Positions 13,733 to 20,562 of a stretch of DNA of 20,562 nt are shown here, in pieces. A program made the translations under genes and the position numbers. How positions within the stretch are numbered: position 1 is the stretch's first letter; every line of letters begins with the position of its first letter. Source of the DNA: Oscillospiraceae bacterium (GTDB lineage Bacteria > Bacillota > Clostridia > Oscillospirales > Oscillospiraceae). Under the pieces are notes generated by a model. The model saw only the letters and a list, made by a program, of their open reading frames with translations. It ran no database searches and had not been told where the DNA came from. The DNA lies in assembly GCA_029067025.1 (NCBI GenBank), contig JAIEFH010000301.1:1-20562 (forward strand), read 5' to 3'.

Positions 13733-14629
13733 TTATTCAGGCTTTTCGCCTGAGGCCGGGGCCTGCCCGTGACCGTCCGAAGCAGGCTTTTCCTGAGCCG
13801 CTTCCGCCTGAGCGGCGGGTCTGCGCTGGAGGCGGGGGATAAAGCGGGTGACAAAATTCCCCTTGCCCCGGCCCTGCACGTAGAAGTAGCCGATGGTGGA
13901 GAATACCACCGCGCCGATGAAGTTGACGAACAGATCCTTCATGGTGTCGATGATGCCCACGTCGAGGTAGCCGCCCAGGCCCAGCGACTGCTGGGTGCCG
14001 TCCTCCAGCACCAGGATTACGTCCTGGATGCCTTTGACAATGACGGCGTTGGTGCCGTGGCTGGGATCCAGGTTGACGGTGGAAATGGTGTGGATAATGG
14101 TGTCCTTCTGCATATCAAAGAGCAGGAACTGGTCCATGGAGAACTCAAAGAACTCCCACAGCACGCCGATGGTCATGGAGAAGCAGAAGGCTACCACCGC
14201 CATGAAGAAGGGGGACAGGTGGAGGGATACTGTTTCTTCCCGGTTGAGGATGTCCACCAGGGCAAAGCCGATGGCGGCGCAGAGGAAGCCGTTCATGGTG
14301 TGGAGCATGGTGTCCCATAAGGGGAATTCGATATAGTAGTCGCTGATCTCGCCCAAAATTTCGGCGGCATAGATGAACAGGAGGATGATGATCTCCAACG
14401 TGTCCGGCAGATCAATGTGCAGCCGCCGTTCAAAGACGGAGGGCATCATGAACAGCACCAGGGTGAGCACGCACAGCAGCATATTCTCATAGTTCTGGTT
14501 GAAGAACTGGGCGATCAGCATGCACACCACCGACAGCCGCAGCACAAAGTAGACGGCATACACCAGTTTTTTGTTTTCCACATGACGCCATTCGTGGCCG
14601 ACGGGCTTTTTCTTTTCTCGCTTTGGCAT
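13733..14629 (-). CDS. YjdF/DUF2238-like multi-pass membrane protein
   Basis: A 298-residue integral membrane protein with about six hydrophobic segments (roughly 22-42, 48-64, 76-94, 107-127, 139-160 and 228-250) and a soluble loop at about 170-225. A basic N-terminus (KREKKK) and an Ala/Pro/Glu-rich tail from about 268 lie at the ends. Motifs WDTMLHTMNGF (105-115), VLWEFFEFSMDQ (156-167) and IIDTMKDLFVNFIGA (226-240) resemble the DUF2238/YjdF family, whose function is unknown; the assignment is from memory of these motifs. The ATG at 14629 has AAAGGAG six bases upstream. A TTGACA lies before the gene on the minus strand, but no good -10 follows it. Function unknown. Confidence 0.75.
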   Translation of the reverse strand: MPKREKKKPVGHEWRHVENKKLVYAVYFVLRLSVVCMLIAQFFNQNYENMLLCVLTLVLFMMPSVFERRLHIDLPDTLEIIILLFIYAAEILGEISDYYIEFPLWDTMLHTMNGFLCAAIGFALVDILNREETVSLHLSPFFMAVVAFCFSMTIGVLWEFFEFSMDQFLLFDMQKDTIIHTISTVNLDPSHGTNAVIVKGIQDVILVLEDGTQQSLGLGGYLDVGIIDTMKDLFVNFIGAVVFSTIGYFYVQGRGKGNFVTRFIPRLQRRPAAQAEAAQEKPASDGHGQAPASGEKPE

Positions 14630-14733
14630 GATGTACTCCTTTCCTCTTTTCTGTACGGCTGGCCGGTTTTGTCAATGAAACAATGTCAGTCCGCGCCCCT
14701 TGGCGCATAGTATGTTGCTGGAGGTGATTTTTG

Positions 14734-14946
14734 ATGGACTTACGTAACAACCAGATCACGCTGGGCGAACTGTGGGACGATCCGAGGAGCCGGGCGGTGT
14801 TCCAAAAGCGCATCCCTATGCTGGCCAAGCACCCGGTGAAGGGGGCCGCCCGGACGGTGACGCTAGAGCAGCTGCGGGACTTCATGGCCGGTTGGGTGCC
14901 GGGCATGATGATCAACGGGGTCATATCGGATCTGAAAAAGCTGTGA
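14734..14946 (+). CDS. Hypothetical 70-residue protein, only plus-strand gene
   Basis: The sole convincing gene on the plus strand. A near-ideal ribosome site, GGAGGTGA (14720-14727), precedes the ATG at 14734; a TTG just before it is less well placed. The 70-residue product begins MDLRNNQITLGELWDDP, is predicted helical and soluble, and has no cysteines. Its pattern (LGELWDDPRSRAVFQK..PML...P......TLEQLRDF) recalls small helical modules found alone or at the C-terminus of some clostridial enzymes, but I cannot name a family. It is divergent from the YjdF-like gene and convergent with sdaAA. The hairpin at 14986-15011 may end it too. No clear promoter is visible in the 104-base divergent gap. 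Confidence 0.75.
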   Translation: MDLRNNQITLGELWDDPRSRAVFQKRIPMLAKHPVKGAARTVTLEQLRDFMAGWVPGMMINGVISDLKKL

Positions 14947-14976
14947 CGTTACATTGAACTGATAACATACTATACC

Positions 14977-15011
14977 AAAAAAGGGGCCCCGCTGTCAATT
15001 CACAGCGGGGC
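14977..15011 (-). terminator. Terminator after sdaAA (possibly bidirectional)
   Basis: A perfect ten-bp stem, GCCCCGCTGT / ACAGCGGGGC, with a six-base loop is followed on the minus strand by CCC and six T residues. It begins 12 bases past the sdaAA stop. On the plus strand it is followed by TGTCTTT, so it may also serve the convergent 70-residue gene. Confidence 0.85.
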
Positions 15012-15023
15012 TGTCTTTAGAAC

Positions 15024-15869
15024 TCACCGCCGCTCCGCGATTCTCCGCCCGGTGGGGGTGGCGGCCAGCCCGCCCAGGCCGGTCTCCCGCAGGGCGGAGG
15101 GCAGGGCACGGCCCACCGTGCCCATGGCGTCGATGACCTCGTCGCAGGGGATGCCGCCCTCCAGTCCCGCCAGGGCCATGTCGGCGCAGGACAGGGCGTT
15201 TACCGCGCCCATGACGTTGCGCTTTACGCAGGGCACCTCCACCAGCCCCGCCACCGGGTCGCACACCAGCCCCATCACGTTTTGCAATGCCATGGCGCAG
15301 GCCGCGGCCATCTGATCTCCCGTGCCGCCCCGGGCGTGGACCAGCGCGGCGGCGGCCATACCGGAGGCGGAGCCCACCTCCGCCTGACAGCCCCCCTCCG
15401 CGCCGGAAATGGAGGCCCGGGTGGCGATGACCTGCCCAAACCCGGCGGCGACATAGAGGCATTTCACCATTTCTTCATCGGTGAGCCTGTCCTTGCGCTG
15501 GAGGGGGATGAGCACCGCGGGCAGAACCCCGCAGGCCCCGGCGGTGGGGGCGGCCACAATGCGGCCCATACAGGCGTTTTGCTCCCCCATTTTCAAAGCG
15601 GTGGCGATGACCTCCTGGATAAACGGCCCGCAGATGGAGTTGGCTTGGCTGGCCATCGTTGCCCCCTGTCCGCCGGACAGCCCGCAGGGAGAGCGGCGGG
15701 TGGGGTCGTAGTCCAGCACAGACTGCTTCATGGTCTGCCACAGCTTGCCCATGCGGGCCTGGCTGGCCTCGGGGTCTGCGTCCCGATCCTGGCAGTCATC
15801 CTCCAAAACAGCCTGCCACAGCGGCTTTTCCGCCGACGCGGACAGCAGCGCTTCCACAGAACCAAACAT
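15024..15869 (-). CDS. sdaAA: L-serine dehydratase, iron-sulfur-dependent, alpha subunit
   Basis: The 281-residue catalytic alpha chain of the [4Fe-4S] L-serine dehydratase, which deaminates serine to pyruvate and ammonia. Family blocks SGGQGATMASQANS (65-78), AAPTAGACGVLPAVL (106-120), ISGAEGGCQAEVGSASGMAAAALV (154-177, in part) and CDPVAGLVEVPC (203-214) are present. C161, C203 and C214 have the 42- and 11-residue spacing of the three cluster ligands in the single-chain bacterial enzyme. Start ATG at 15869 is two bases after the sdaAB stop, with GGAGG inside sdaAB, so the pair is translationally coupled. The N-terminus looks slightly shorter than usual (family about 290-300 residues), but nothing essential is missing. 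Confidence 0.95.
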   Translation of the reverse strand: MFGSVEALLSASAEKPLWQAVLEDDCQDRDADPEASQARMGKLWQTMKQSVLDYDPTRRSPCGLSGGQGATMASQANSICGPFIQEVIATALKMGEQNACMGRIVAAPTAGACGVLPAVLIPLQRKDRLTDEEMVKCLYVAAGFGQVIATRASISGAEGGCQAEVGSASGMAAAALVHARGGTGDQMAAACAMALQNVMGLVCDPVAGLVEVPCVKRNVMGAVNALSCADMALAGLEGGIPCDEVIDAMGTVGRALPSALRETGLGGLAATPTGRRIAERR

Positions 15870-15871
15870 AA

Positions 15872-16537
15872 TCAGCTCTCCTCCAAATTCAAATAGATGC
15901 AGCGCACCACGCCGCCCAGCAGTTGAATGTCGTCAATGATCTCCTGGCTGAGCGGCTGGTCGCATTCCAAAACCATGACGGACAGGCCCTCCCGGCGATC
16001 CCGGTAGAGCTGCATGGTGGCGATGTTCACCGCCCGGCGGGCCAGGCAGTAGCTCACCTCGGACACGATGCCGGGCTTGTCCTGGTTGCGGATGATGAGG
16101 GTGGGCATATCGCCGGAAAAGGAGGCCGCCATGCCGTCGATGGAGTTGACCCGGATGCGCCCGCCGCCCAGGGAGGAGGCGTTGACCACCACGGTGCGGC
16201 CCCGCTCGCCGATGAGGGTCATGACTGCGGTGTTGGGGTGGGCGTCCCGCAGATCCACAGTCTGGATGTGCACCTCCATCTGAGCCTCGCGGGCAAGCTG
16301 GAAGCTGCGGGGGATATTGGGATCGTCAGGCTTCAAGCCCAGCAGGCCGGCCACAATGGCCTTATCGGTGCCATGGCCCGCGCCGGTGGCGGCAAAGGAG
16401 CCGTGCAGGGCGATGTTCGCCCGGGCGGGCTGGAACCCCAGCAGTTTCCGGGCCACATAACCCATCCGGGCGGCCCCGGCGGTGTGGGACGAGGAGGGGC
16501 CCACCATGACGGGGCCCATAATGTCGAAAATATTCAA
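15872..16537 (-). CDS. sdaAB: L-serine dehydratase, iron-sulfur-dependent, beta subunit
   Basis: The 221-residue beta chain of the two-subunit serine dehydratase. The conserved opening NIFDIMGPVMVGPSSSHTAGAAR (in part 2-24) and GSFAATGAGHGTDKAI (47-61, in part) identify the domain; an ACT domain follows from about 147 (LIIRNQDKPGIVSEVSYCL), a likely serine-sensing or dimerisation module. The frame is open upstream to 16717, but homology starts at a TTG codon at 16537 with GAAGGTG six bases before it, and the resulting length matches the family. It is the first gene of the sdaAB-sdaAA operon, preceded by a TATAAT promoter. The TTG start may lower translation. Confidence 0.94.
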   Translation of the reverse strand: MNIFDIMGPVMVGPSSSHTAGAARMGYVARKLLGFQPARANIALHGSFAATGAGHGTDKAIVAGLLGLKPDDPNIPRSFQLAREAQMEVHIQTVDLRDAHPNTAVMTLIGERGRTVVVNASSLGGGRIRVNSIDGMAASFSGDMPTLIIRNQDKPGIVSEVSYCLARRAVNIATMQLYRDRREGLSVMVLECDQPLSQEIIDDIQLLGGVVRCIYLNLEES

Positions 16538-16576
16538 GAGATACACCTTCTTAGAATATACATTTAGTGATTTTAT

Positions 16577-16605
16577 ATTATAGCATATTTTTTCCTTTGC
16601 TGCAA
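16577..16605 (-). promoter_or_regulatory. Promoter of the sdaAB-sdaAA operon
   Basis: The minus strand has TTGCAG (16600-16605), a 17-base spacer and a perfect TATAAT (16577-16582), about 40 bases before the TTG start codon of sdaAB. The region is sharply AT-rich and lies immediately after the terminator of the upstream gene. Confidence 0.75.
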
Positions 16606-16615
16606 GGCGGCAGTT

Positions 16616-16646
16616 AAAAAGCGGGCCCGGGAAGCCCCGAGCCCGC
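16616..16646 (-). terminator. Terminator after the CNNM/CBS protein gene
   Basis: An 11-bp GC-rich stem (16621-16631 with 16636-16646, one G-U pair) with a four-base loop is followed on the minus strand by TTTTTAA. It begins 17 bases past the stop codon. Confidence 0.88.
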
Positions 16647-16662
16647 GCCATACCATGCCTGT

Positions 16663-18009
16663 TCATTGATCCTCGGCATTTTGCCGGATGCCCTCCGGCT
16701 TGGACACCAGCGCCCACTCCACCCGCCGGTCGGTGAAGTTCAGCACTTTGATGTGAAGTCTACAGGTGTCCACCTCAAGCTGGGCGCCGTCCTCCGGGAT
16801 GACGGACAGTTGGGCGAATACCAGCCCGCCCAGGGTGTCGGATCCCTCCTCCTCGGGGAATTCCATCTCCAGCGCCTGGGCCACCCGCTCCAGACCGCAG
16901 GAGCCGGAAACCTTCCACACCCCCGGCTCTATCTGCTCAATGTCCTTCTCCTCCACGGGGTCGAACTCGTCGTAGATGCTGCCCACGATCTCCTCCAGAA
17001 GATCCTCCATGGTCACCAGGCCGGAGGTGCCTCCGTACTCGTCCACCACGATGGCCATATGTACCTTTTTGCTCTGCATATCCCGGAACAGCACATCGGT
17101 GCGCACCGACTCCGGCACAAAGTAGGCCGGGCGCAGCAGCTCAGACAGGGGTTTGGGGTGTTCCTCCTGGGCGCTGAGCAGAAAATCCCGGGTGTTGAGC
17201 ACGCCCACGATGTGATCCGCGTCCTCCTCATAGACGGGGAAGCGGGAACGCCCAGAGCTCAGGATGGCGTTGATGATGTCCTCATTGGTGTCCTGGGCCC
17301 ATACCATCACCATGTCGGTGCGGTGGATCATCACGTCCTCGGCGGTGGTGTTGTTGAACTCGAAGATATTTTCGATCAGCTCTTTCTCCGACGCCTCGAT
17401 GGCGCCCCGCTCCTCGCCCAGATCCACCATCATGCGGATCTCGTCCTCGCTGACGTCCTCCTGATTGGCGTTGGGGTCGATGTGCAGCAGCCGAAGCACG
17501 CCGTTGGTGGATACGGACAGCAGCCAGATGACGGGCCGGAACACTGCCGCCACGGCGCTGACCGGGCCCAGGACAAACCGGGCCACCGCCTGGGTCTTTT
17601 TCATGGCGATGCGCTTGGGAACCAGCTCACCCAGCACCAGGCTGAAGTAAGACAGAACAATGGTGATGAGCACCACCATGATGCTGTTGAGGGCGCGGGA
17701 GTCCAGGGCGGTGACGCCCCGCTCCTCTACCAGCCACTTCACCAGCGGGTCGGAAAAGCTGTCGGCGGCAATGGCGGAGGACAGGAACCCGGCCAGGGTG
17801 ACGGCGATCTGGATGGCGGCCAGGAAATGGTCGGGGGCCTGGGTGAGCTTGATAAGCCGCTGTGCCTTTTTGTCTCCATCCTCGGCCTGTTTTTTCAGCT
17901 TGGTCTCGGACAGGGAAATGACGGCAATCTCCGCCGCGGCAAAAAAAGCGTTGATCAGGATCAGGATGACCAGAATCATCAGCTTTGGTAATAACGGGTC
18001 GTCGGGCAA
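16663..18009 (-). CDS. CNNM/CBS/CorC-domain membrane protein (HlyC/CorC family)
   Basis: A 448-residue membrane protein of the hemolysin C/CorC family. Domains in order: a CNNM (DUF21) membrane domain with about four hydrophobic segments (8-33, 62-83, 106-130, 142-166) and the motif NAFFAAAEIAVIS plus LGELVPKRIA; a pair of CBS domains at about 223-340 (VMIHRTDMV, RFPVYEEDADHIVGVLNTRDF, VVDEYGGTSGLVTMEDLLEEIVG); and a C-terminal CorC_HlyC domain at about 360-438. Related proteins act in Mg2+/Co2+ export or Mg2+ homeostasis; the historical 'hemolysin' label is not supported. Start is TTG at 18009, nine bases after GGGAGG; the next in-frame ATG would cut into the first membrane segment. Single-gene unit with its own promoter and terminator. 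Confidence 0.9.
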   Translation of the reverse strand: MPDDPLLPKLMILVILILINAFFAAAEIAVISLSETKLKKQAEDGDKKAQRLIKLTQAPDHFLAAIQIAVTLAGFLSSAIAADSFSDPLVKWLVEERGVTALDSRALNSIMVVLITIVLSYFSLVLGELVPKRIAMKKTQAVARFVLGPVSAVAAVFRPVIWLLSVSTNGVLRLLHIDPNANQEDVSEDEIRMMVDLGEERGAIEASEKELIENIFEFNNTTAEDVMIHRTDMVMVWAQDTNEDIINAILSSGRSRFPVYEEDADHIVGVLNTRDFLLSAQEEHPKPLSELLRPAYFVPESVRTDVLFRDMQSKKVHMAIVVDEYGGTSGLVTMEDLLEEIVGSIYDEFDPVEEKDIEQIEPGVWKVSGSCGLERVAQALEMEFPEEEGSDTLGGLVFAQLSVIPEDGAQLEVDTCRLHIKVLNFTDRRVEWALVSKPEGIRQNAEDQ

Positions 18010-18089
18010 GATGGATAACCTCCCATCAAGTCAGTCGGTCTGTTGGATTTGCCGCTCCATTCTATGCGGCGCGGATCGAAACAGACCAC

Positions 18090-18117
18090 AGTATACCGGC
18101 TTTCCCGAAAAAAACAA
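18090..18117 (-). promoter_or_regulatory. Possible promoter of the CNNM/CBS gene
   Basis: The minus strand shows TTGTTT (18112-18117), a 16-base spacer and TATACT (18090-18095), about 80 bases before the start codon. The -35 overlaps the T-run of the trxA terminator, a compact arrangement. Confidence 0.5.
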
Positions 18118-18143
18118 TAGCCGCCCCCTATGGGGCGGCTATT
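18108..18143 (-). terminator. Terminator after trxA
   Basis: A perfect 12-bp stem, AATAGCCGCCCC with its complement (18116-18127 and 18132-18143), and a four-base loop are followed on the minus strand by G and seven T residues. It lies six bases after the trxA stop. Confidence 0.92.
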
Positions 18144-18149
18144 AGACCG

Positions 18150-18461
18150 TTATGCGTCCAGAAGAGCCAGCAGCTCCTCCTTGGGCCGGGCGCCTACGGC
18201 AGTCTGCGCCAGTTCGCCGTTTTTAAACACCAGGAGGGTGGGAATGCTCATCACACCGAACCGCATGGCCAGCTCGGGCTGCTCATCCACATTGACCTTG
18301 CCCACCTCGATGTCGCTGCGCTCCTCGGCGATCTCATCCACCAGGGGGGATACCATGCGGCAGGGGCCGCACCAGGGGGCCCAGAAGTCCACCAGCACGG
18401 GCTTGCCGGCCTGGAGTACCAGCTCGTCAAAATTCTCGCGGGTTATGGTTTGCACGGACAT
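18150..18461 (-). CDS. trxA: Thioredoxin
   Basis: A 103-residue classical thioredoxin, a cytosolic dithiol reductant for ribonucleotide reductase and other enzymes. The active site WCGPC is at 30-34, preceded by VDFWAP, and the cis-proline loop MSIPTLLVF has Pro74. No signal peptide is present. The ATG at 18461 has AAGGAG ten bases upstream and starts 15 bases after the glycosyltransferase stop codon, so it is probably last in the glf-glycosyltransferase-trxA unit and is followed by a strong terminator. No thioredoxin reductase is nearby. Confidence 0.96.
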   Translation of the reverse strand: MSVQTITRENFDELVLQAGKPVLVDFWAPWCGPCRMVSPLVDEIAEERSDIEVGKVNVDEQPELAMRFGVMSIPTLLVFKNGELAQTAVGARPKEELLALLDA

Positions 18462-18476
18462 AGCGGCAATTCTCCT

Positions 18477-19505
18477 TTAATTGAATTTATAGATTCTCTG
18501 GGCCACCCGGTAGAGCTGCACCGACAGTTTCCTGCCCTGATAGCCGGGGATGTTGGTGCCCAGGTTGGTCACCCGGTAGCGGCAGCGGCGGTAGAGGGCG
18601 GGGCTCTTCTGGCGCAGGTACTCCCACAGCTCCGCCCGCAGGCCCAAAGCCTCCGGCGTGCCGGCGATGACGGCGAAGATGGATGAGATGGTCATCATCA
18701 TGGACAGGCAGTTGAACATATACCGGCCCAGCTTGGGCTGGACGGCCTTGAGGGCTATGACGTCGTGGGCGTCGATCATGTGGCGGGTGACCCGCACCTG
18801 CTGGTCGATGCGCCCGGCCATCACCGACTCGTTGACGCTCTGGTCCGCCCGGCCGATGAAGTAGCGGTACAGGTTCAGGTTCATATAATACAGCGTCTTG
18901 ACGTAGGGCAGGGGCTGGTAGACAAAGATATTGTCCACGTAGAAGGTGTGCTTGGGCAGCTCCAGCCCGCAGTCCCGCAGCAGCTGGGTGCGGTAGATCA
19001 CCGAGTGCATCAGCAGACACTGGGAGGTACGGAAGCGGCGGATATTGTCCCAGGTGATGATCTGGTCGGTGGGGAACACGTTCTTATAGCCCATGACCTT
19101 CTGGGTGTTGTCCTCCACGTGCTCATAGACGTAGTTGGCGATCACGAGATCCACCGGGGCGGGCATGACGGCAAACTCCCGCAGCTTGGTCATGACGCGG
19201 GCCAAAGCATCGGTGTCCAGCCAGTCGTCGGAGTCCACCACCTTGTAGTACAGGCCCCGGGCGTTGCGGATGCCCTGGTTGACTCCCTCGCCGTGTCCGC
19301 CGTTCTCCTGGTGAATGGCCCGGATGATGTCAGGATATTTTTCCGCCCACTGGTCGCACTTGGCGGGGGTGTCGTCTTTGGTGGAGCCGTCGTCCACCAG
19401 AATGATTTCCGCGTCCTCTCCCGCGGTCAGCAGAGTCTCCACACAGTGATCCATATAGGCGGCGGAGTTGTAGCAGGGGACGGCAAAGGTGATGAGCTTG
19501 TCCAT
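18477..19505 (-). CDS. Family 2 glycosyltransferase
   Basis: A 342-residue GT-A-fold, family 2 glycosyltransferase with an N-terminal catalytic domain and no membrane segment that I can see. Nucleotide- and metal-binding motifs are LITFAVPCYNSAAYMDHCVETLL near the start, ILVDDGS at 35-41, HGEGVNQGIRNARGLYYKVVDSDDW in two blocks at 71-95 with DSDD as the DXD-type site. The second half (about 150-342) is rich in Arg and Tyr and not diagnostic. It lies 47 bases downstream of glf, so it may add galactofuranose or another sugar to a surface glycan, but the acceptor cannot be told from sequence. Start ATG at 19505 has GGAG about eight bases before it. Confidence 0.9.
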   Translation of the reverse strand: MDKLITFAVPCYNSAAYMDHCVETLLTAGEDAEIILVDDGSTKDDTPAKCDQWAEKYPDIIRAIHQENGGHGEGVNQGIRNARGLYYKVVDSDDWLDTDALARVMTKLREFAVMPAPVDLVIANYVYEHVEDNTQKVMGYKNVFPTDQIITWDNIRRFRTSQCLLMHSVIYRTQLLRDCGLELPKHTFYVDNIFVYQPLPYVKTLYYMNLNLYRYFIGRADQSVNESVMAGRIDQQVRVTRHMIDAHDVIALKAVQPKLGRYMFNCLSMMMTISSIFAVIAGTPEALGLRAELWEYLRQKSPALYRRCRYRVTNLGTNIPGYQGRKLSVQLYRVAQRIYKFN

Positions 19506-19552
19506 ATTCTTCTCTCCAAATCTGTTTCAGATCTAATATTTCCCGGACAGGG

Positions 19553-20562
19553 TCAAATCATGCTGTCGGTGAGGGCTAATGCTCTCGCGGCAATGGCATC
19601 CATGTTGTAGTACTTGTACTCCGCCAGACGGCCCAGCAGGTGCAGGTTGGGATATTTGTCCGCCTCCGCCTTGTATTTGGCGTACAGAGCGTTGTTGTCC
19701 GGGTTGATGATGGCGTAGTAGGGGATCTCGCCATCCGCCCCGGTGTAGGCCCGGGAGTGCTCCTTCATGATGGTGGTGACGCCGGGCTTTTCCTGGCCGC
19801 TGAGGCGCTTGAACTCGGTGATACGGGTGAAGTCCTCGTCCACGGTGTAATTCACGGTGCCGTGGCTCTGGAAATAGTCCCAATCCAGCGTTTCGTACTG
19901 GAAATCCAAGGTGCGGTAGGGCAGGGGGCCGAATTGGAAGCCGAAAAGCTCGTCGGCCTGCCCAGTGTAGATGACGGGGCCGTCAAACACCTCGCCGTCC
20001 AGCTTGATGACGCCGTCGGCCAGCTCCAGCCGCCCCAGCGCGTCCACACCCAGCTCCACGGTGATGTTGGGGTGATCCAGCATCTTCTCAAACATGGGGG
20101 TGTAGCCGTCCGCCGGCATGGCCTGATAGGCGTCCTGGAAATACCGGGGATCCCGAGACAGGAACACGGGCACCCGGGCGGTGGTGTTGGGGTCGATCTC
20201 CTCCGGCTTCTGCCCCCACTGCTTCATGGTGTAGTGGACAAATACGTGCTCGTACACATAGTCCGCGATGGCGGCGATCTCAGGGTCGGGGTTCTGCCGC
20301 AGCTCCAGGATGGTCACCTTTTTCTCCGCGCCATAGGCGGCGATGAGCTTATCGCCCAGCCGTTTCCCATCCTCGAGGCCAAAGGCGATCTCCATAGAAT
20401 CCAGGTTAAAGGGGACGGGGAAGTTCATCCGCCCACCTCTGCCGTCAGGGAGGTCGGCCACCACGGTGTGCTCATAGGGCGTCCACTTGGTAAACCGGCC
20501 CAGATAGTCATATACCCGTTTGTCGTTGGTGTGGAAGACGTGGGGGCCGTACTGGTGGATGA
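19553..20562 (-). CDS. glf: UDP-galactopyranose mutase (5' end outside the window)
   Basis: The last 335 or so residues of a flavin-dependent UDP-galactopyranose mutase, which interconverts UDP-galactopyranose and UDP-galactofuranose for surface glycans. The window edge cuts off the N-terminal FAD-binding fold. Remaining landmarks are YGPHVFHTND near the visible start, NFPVPFNLDS, HYTMKQWG, SRDPRYFQDAYQAMPADGYTPMFEKML (in part), and near the C-terminus LGRLAEYKYYNMD. The frame is open to the edge, so the gene continues beyond it; an internal GTG at 20464 is not the start. It is upstream of the glycosyltransferase gene in the same direction, fitting a polysaccharide locus that extends to the right. 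Confidence 0.94.
   Translation of the reverse strand, partial: IHQYGPHVFHTNDKRVYDYLGRFTKWTPYEHTVVADLPDGRGGRMNFPVPFNLDSMEIAFGLEDGKRLGDKLIAAYGAEKKVTILELRQNPDPEIAAIADYVYEHVFVHYTMKQWGQKPEEIDPNTTARVPVFLSRDPRYFQDAYQAMPADGYTPMFEKMLDHPNITVELGVDALGRLELADGVIKLDGEVFDGPVIYTGQADELFGFQFGPLPYRTLDFQYETLDWDYFQSHGTVNYTVDEDFTRITEFKRLSGQEKPGVTTIMKEHSRAYTGADGEIPYYAIINPDNNALYAKYKAEADKYPNLHLLGRLAEYKYYNMDAIAARALALTDSMI

Noticed and set aside
16663..18009. Annotation as a hemolysin
   Set aside because: The CNNM-CBS-CorC domain order fits ion-transport-related CorC/HlyC proteins; nothing supports a toxin.
1..20562. CRISPR array, transposon, prophage or toxin-antitoxin module
   Set aside because: No regularly spaced repeats, transposase, integrase, phage or toxin-like genes are seen; the gene content is ordinary core metabolism and envelope functions.

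Overview
The window reads as an ordinary chromosomal stretch of a fairly high-GC member of the Clostridia. The best guess is an Oscillospiraceae-type gut anaerobe near Flavonifractor, Lawsonibacter or Oscillibacter. This is inferred from strong AGGAGG ribosome sites, a T-box riboswitch, a two-subunit iron-sulfur serine dehydratase, a DUF1540 protein and the nusB-(TsaD-like)-xseA-xseB-ispA gene order; no rRNA or other marker confirms it. Every gene is on the minus strand except one 70-residue orphan. I see no tRNA, rRNA, CRISPR array, transposase, phage gene or plasmid function.

Layout, left to right (transcription mostly runs right to left). 1-3950: nusB, a TsaD-paralogue, xseA, xseB and ispA form a tightly overlapping operon with its own promoter. 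3989-7580: a soluble hybrid histidine kinase and a degenerate HD-GYP protein, ending at a hairpin terminator. 7622-13222: the branched-chain amino-acid locus. A promoter and T-box leader precede ilvB, ilvN and ilvC; a strong terminator then separates ilvC from ilvD, which has a possible promoter of its own. 13306-14629: a structured non-coding segment, a DUF1540 cysteine-rich protein and a YjdF/DUF2238-like membrane protein. 14734-14946: the plus-strand orphan. 15024-16605: the sdaAB-sdaAA serine dehydratase operon. 16616-18117: a CNNM/CBS/CorC membrane protein with its own promoter and terminator. 18108-20562: glf (cut by the window edge), a family 2 glycosyltransferase and trxA.

Functional links. 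IlvB/IlvN, IlvC and IlvD carry out the shared steps of valine, leucine and isoleucine synthesis; the T-box would tie expression to uncharged tRNA, and the specifier triplet I read is GUC (Val). SdaAA/SdaAB convert serine to pyruvate, the substrate of IlvBN. The kinase and HD-GYP protein look like a signalling pair, possibly transcribed from ilvD.

I did not find a clear undescribed multi-gene system. The most unusual feature is just after ilvN: its last codons are repeated in frame, with only synonymous differences in the seven-codon tail, on the far side of a perfect 16-bp palindrome. A second locus, after the DUF1540 gene, also pairs palindromes with a flanking direct repeat. Other points of interest are the TsaD paralogue with an altered SGGH motif and the kinase/HD-GYP pair.
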